A stretch of DNA of 64,000 nt. Source: a bacterium. Lineage in GTDB: Bacteria > Patescibacteriota > Saccharimonadia > Saccharimonadales > Saccharimonadaceae. Below, one piece after another: positions 62,505-64,000 of the stretch. Both the position numbers and the translations under genes were made by a program. Within the stretch, counting starts at the first letter, position 1, and each line of letters starts with the position of its first letter. The stretch spans positions 82,628-146,627 of the forward strand of contig JAUIBD010000001.1 of the NCBI GenBank assembly GCA_030427525.1, given 5' to 3'. Below the pieces are notes generated by a model. That model was not told where the DNA came from. It saw only the letters and a list, made by a program, of their open reading frames with translations, and searched no databases.

Positions 62505-64000
62505 ATGACATTGCACAAGGCTGCAGTACTGGTAAGGGGAGTTACGGGTTCAAGCCAGTTCTTTTGGGTGGTTCTTGGGTTTTTTGTTTTAGGTTCCACA
62601 TGGGTAGCGACAGCTAGTTTGTACCCCATGGCTTTTGATGAAGAGTTTCATTTTGGCCTAATACAACTGTATTCACAACATTGGTTGCCATACGGAATTG
62701 AAAATACCCGTGACCTTGCTCAGTATGGTGCCGCAGCGGCCGATCCATCGTACTTATACCACTACCTAATGAGTTTTCCATATCGTTTATTTGACTGGTT
62801 TGGGTTATCGCAAACGGCAAACATTATATTACTTCGGCTCATTAATGTTGCGTTGGTAGCGTTGTCGATTGTTATATTCAGAAAAGCTCTACTGGCGGCC
62901 AGGGTTTCAAAACCTGTTGCAAATGCGTCTGTAGCAGCTTTCTCGCTCGTACCAATTCTGCCTATGATGGCAGGTCAACTAAACTATGACAACCTTTTGT
63001 TGGTTATGGTCGCACTGTGCTTTCTGCTACTATTTCGTATTACCGAGTACGTCCGCACTCACAAGAATTTACCAACTACACTAACTCTGGCATTCCTTGG
63101 CACGGTACTCATCACTATGCCTATAAAATATGCGTTTTTACCAATTGTGCTAGGTATGGGACTATGGCTGACCTGGCTCATATTTGTTGTTGTTCGCAAG
63201 CAAGGCTTGCACCCATTTCGGGCACATATTTTCAGTAGTCTGAAAAATACTAGCAAGCTAACAGCTTGGAGTCTAGCAGCTTTATTCGTTGCTGGCGCTT
63301 TCTTTAACATTCGCTACTTCGAAAACTATATTCGTTACAATAGCCCGATTCCTGATTGTTCGGTGGTGTTTAGTGAAGAAGCATGCATGGAATACGGCCC
63401 CTGGGCCCGTAATAAAAATTACAAGGAAAACTTGGACCCTAGTTTTGAAGCCAAGTCTTATCCCGAGTACATGATTGCAGATTGGACAACTGGCATGGTT
63501 ATGCGACTTACGTTTGCCGTTGCCGGGCCAACTAACGGCTACCAGACCAAACCGCCCTTACCCCTCCATTGGCCAATTGCGGCGATAGTCGTTTTTTCTG
63601 GTTTACTCGCCCTGCTTCGGTATGGCAAAACGCTGTATAAAAAGTGGCCGTATATTGGTGCCGCTTCGCTAGTAAGCATCGTTTACGTCGGTACACTGTC
63701 GCTTAAGCTCTACAATGAATATGCTGCCACGGGTATTCCTGTTGCAATTAACGGACGATACCTGCTGCCGCTAATACCCGTTGTTATGGCTATGTGTCTG
63801 CAGGCTCTGCTGTATGCGGCGGGTCAACTAAAAATCAAGAACTATGTCATTGCTATCCTAGCCGTGCTATTCATTGTTGCATTCATACAAGGTGGTGGTG
63901 TATTTACCTACATCGTTCAGTCAGAAGCGCATTGGTTCTGGGATGGTTGGGGGCAAGCGAGTTGGAAAATATTACATGGCGTAATTAGTTTCTTTACGTG
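62505..64000 (+). CDS. GT-C-type/DUF2142-like multi-pass membrane protein, truncated by window end
   Basis: At least 498 residues are present and the frame runs off the window. It has about ten hydrophobic helices. The first outer loop has MAFDEEFHFGLIQLYSQHW, with acidic residues placed as in GT-C glycosyltransferases (ArnT/PMT-like), and a late helix has NGRYLLPLIPVV, common in DUF2142 proteins. It probably transfers a sugar from a lipid carrier on the outer face of the membrane. TATACT at 62491-62496 lies 8 nt before the ATG. Confidence 0.75.
   Translation, partial: MTLHKAAVLVRGVTGSSQFFWVVLGFFVLGSTWVATASLYPMAFDEEFHFGLIQLYSQHWLPYGIENTRDLAQYGAAAADPSYLYHYLMSFPYRLFDWFGLSQTANIILLRLINVALVALSIVIFRKALLAARVSKPVANASVAAFSLVPILPMMAGQLNYDNLLLVMVALCFLLLFRITEYVRTHKNLPTTLTLAFLGTVLITMPIKYAFLPIVLGMGLWLTWLIFVVVRKQGLHPFRAHIFSSLKNTSKLTAWSLAALFVAGAFFNIRYFENYIRYNSPIPDCSVVFSEEACMEYGPWARNKNYKENLDPSFEAKSYPEYMIADWTTGMVMRLTFAVAGPTNGYQTKPPLPLHWPIAAIVVFSGLLALLRYGKTLYKKWPYIGAASLVSIVYVGTLSLKLYNEYAATGIPVAINGRYLLPLIPVVMAMCLQALLYAAGQLKIKNYVIAILAVLFIVAFIQGGGVFTYIVQSEAHWFWDGWGQASWKILHGVISFFT

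Noticed and set aside
1-64000. CRISPR array or reverse transcriptase/retron
   Set aside because: I saw no regularly spaced repeats, no Cas genes and no YADD-type reverse transcriptase motif.

Overview
The window looks like a chromosomal segment of a Patescibacteria/CPR bacterium, most likely Saccharibacteria (TM7). This rests on gene content, not phylogeny: a type IV pilus locus, MurT-GatD, a membrane-anchored Clp ATPase, a ComEC reduced to its membrane part, large secreted repeat proteins, almost no biosynthetic genes, and standard stop-codon use. Genes are dense and many neighbours overlap by 1-14 nt. A striking shared trait is that most first genes of transcription units have a -10 hexamer (TATAAT, TATACT, TACAAT) only 5-9 nt before the start codon and no Shine-Dalgarno, so their mRNAs are probably leaderless. 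Internal operon genes and the recombinases do have Shine-Dalgarno sites.

Layout. 1-8.2 kb: tRNAs His (partial), Gly, Arg and Pro, a YunG-like protein, a DUF4260 protein, an alpha/beta hydrolase, the Clp ATPase, murT-gatD (peptidoglycan amidation) and a peroxiredoxin. 8.2-12 kb: membrane protein, secreted subtilase, RNase Y. 12-16.4 kb: tsaB-tsaE, then a GNAT gene coupled to both subunits of ATP-citrate lyase. 16.4-22.6 kb: pilB-pilC-pilM-pilN-pilO operon and a PRC-barrel protein. 22.6-31.7 kb: recX-HIT-recA, a pilin, ruvAB, a class A penicillin-binding protein, ruvC and an S51 peptidase. 31.7-42.2 kb: lamin-tail surface protein, YebC, ComEC, a divergent NDH-2 / D-lactate dehydrogenase-type pair, and a 1,124-residue secreted M6-like metalloprotease.

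42.2-51.5 kb is an accessory region bounded by tandem terminators on the left and a tRNA-Lys on the right. It holds a Sau3AI/MutH-like restriction enzyme, its 5mC methyltransferase, a large AAA ATPase with a zinc-hook-like CxxC and a C-terminal HEPN-type Rx5H motif (RloC/PrrC-like), small ORFs, two structured non-coding stretches, a one-domain serine recombinase and a large serine recombinase whose reading frame runs antisense through tRNA-Lys.

51.5-64 kb: a DUF1704 metallopeptidase, RimB-like protease and RimK-like ligase that may write and erase amino-acid tags on a protein; then dnaJ, a CNNM transporter, a CBS-less IMP dehydrogenase, and hrcA-small ORF-grpE-dnaK with CIRCE operators at dnaJ, dnaK and (variant) hrcA; then a guanylate-kinase-like protein and a truncated GT-C membrane protein.

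The observations most worth a second look are ATP-citrate lyase in a reduced genome, the DUF1704/RimB/RimK cluster, the restriction system with a putative RNase-bearing ATPase, the pervasive leaderless promoters, and the structured RNAs between 48.7 and 49.2 kb.
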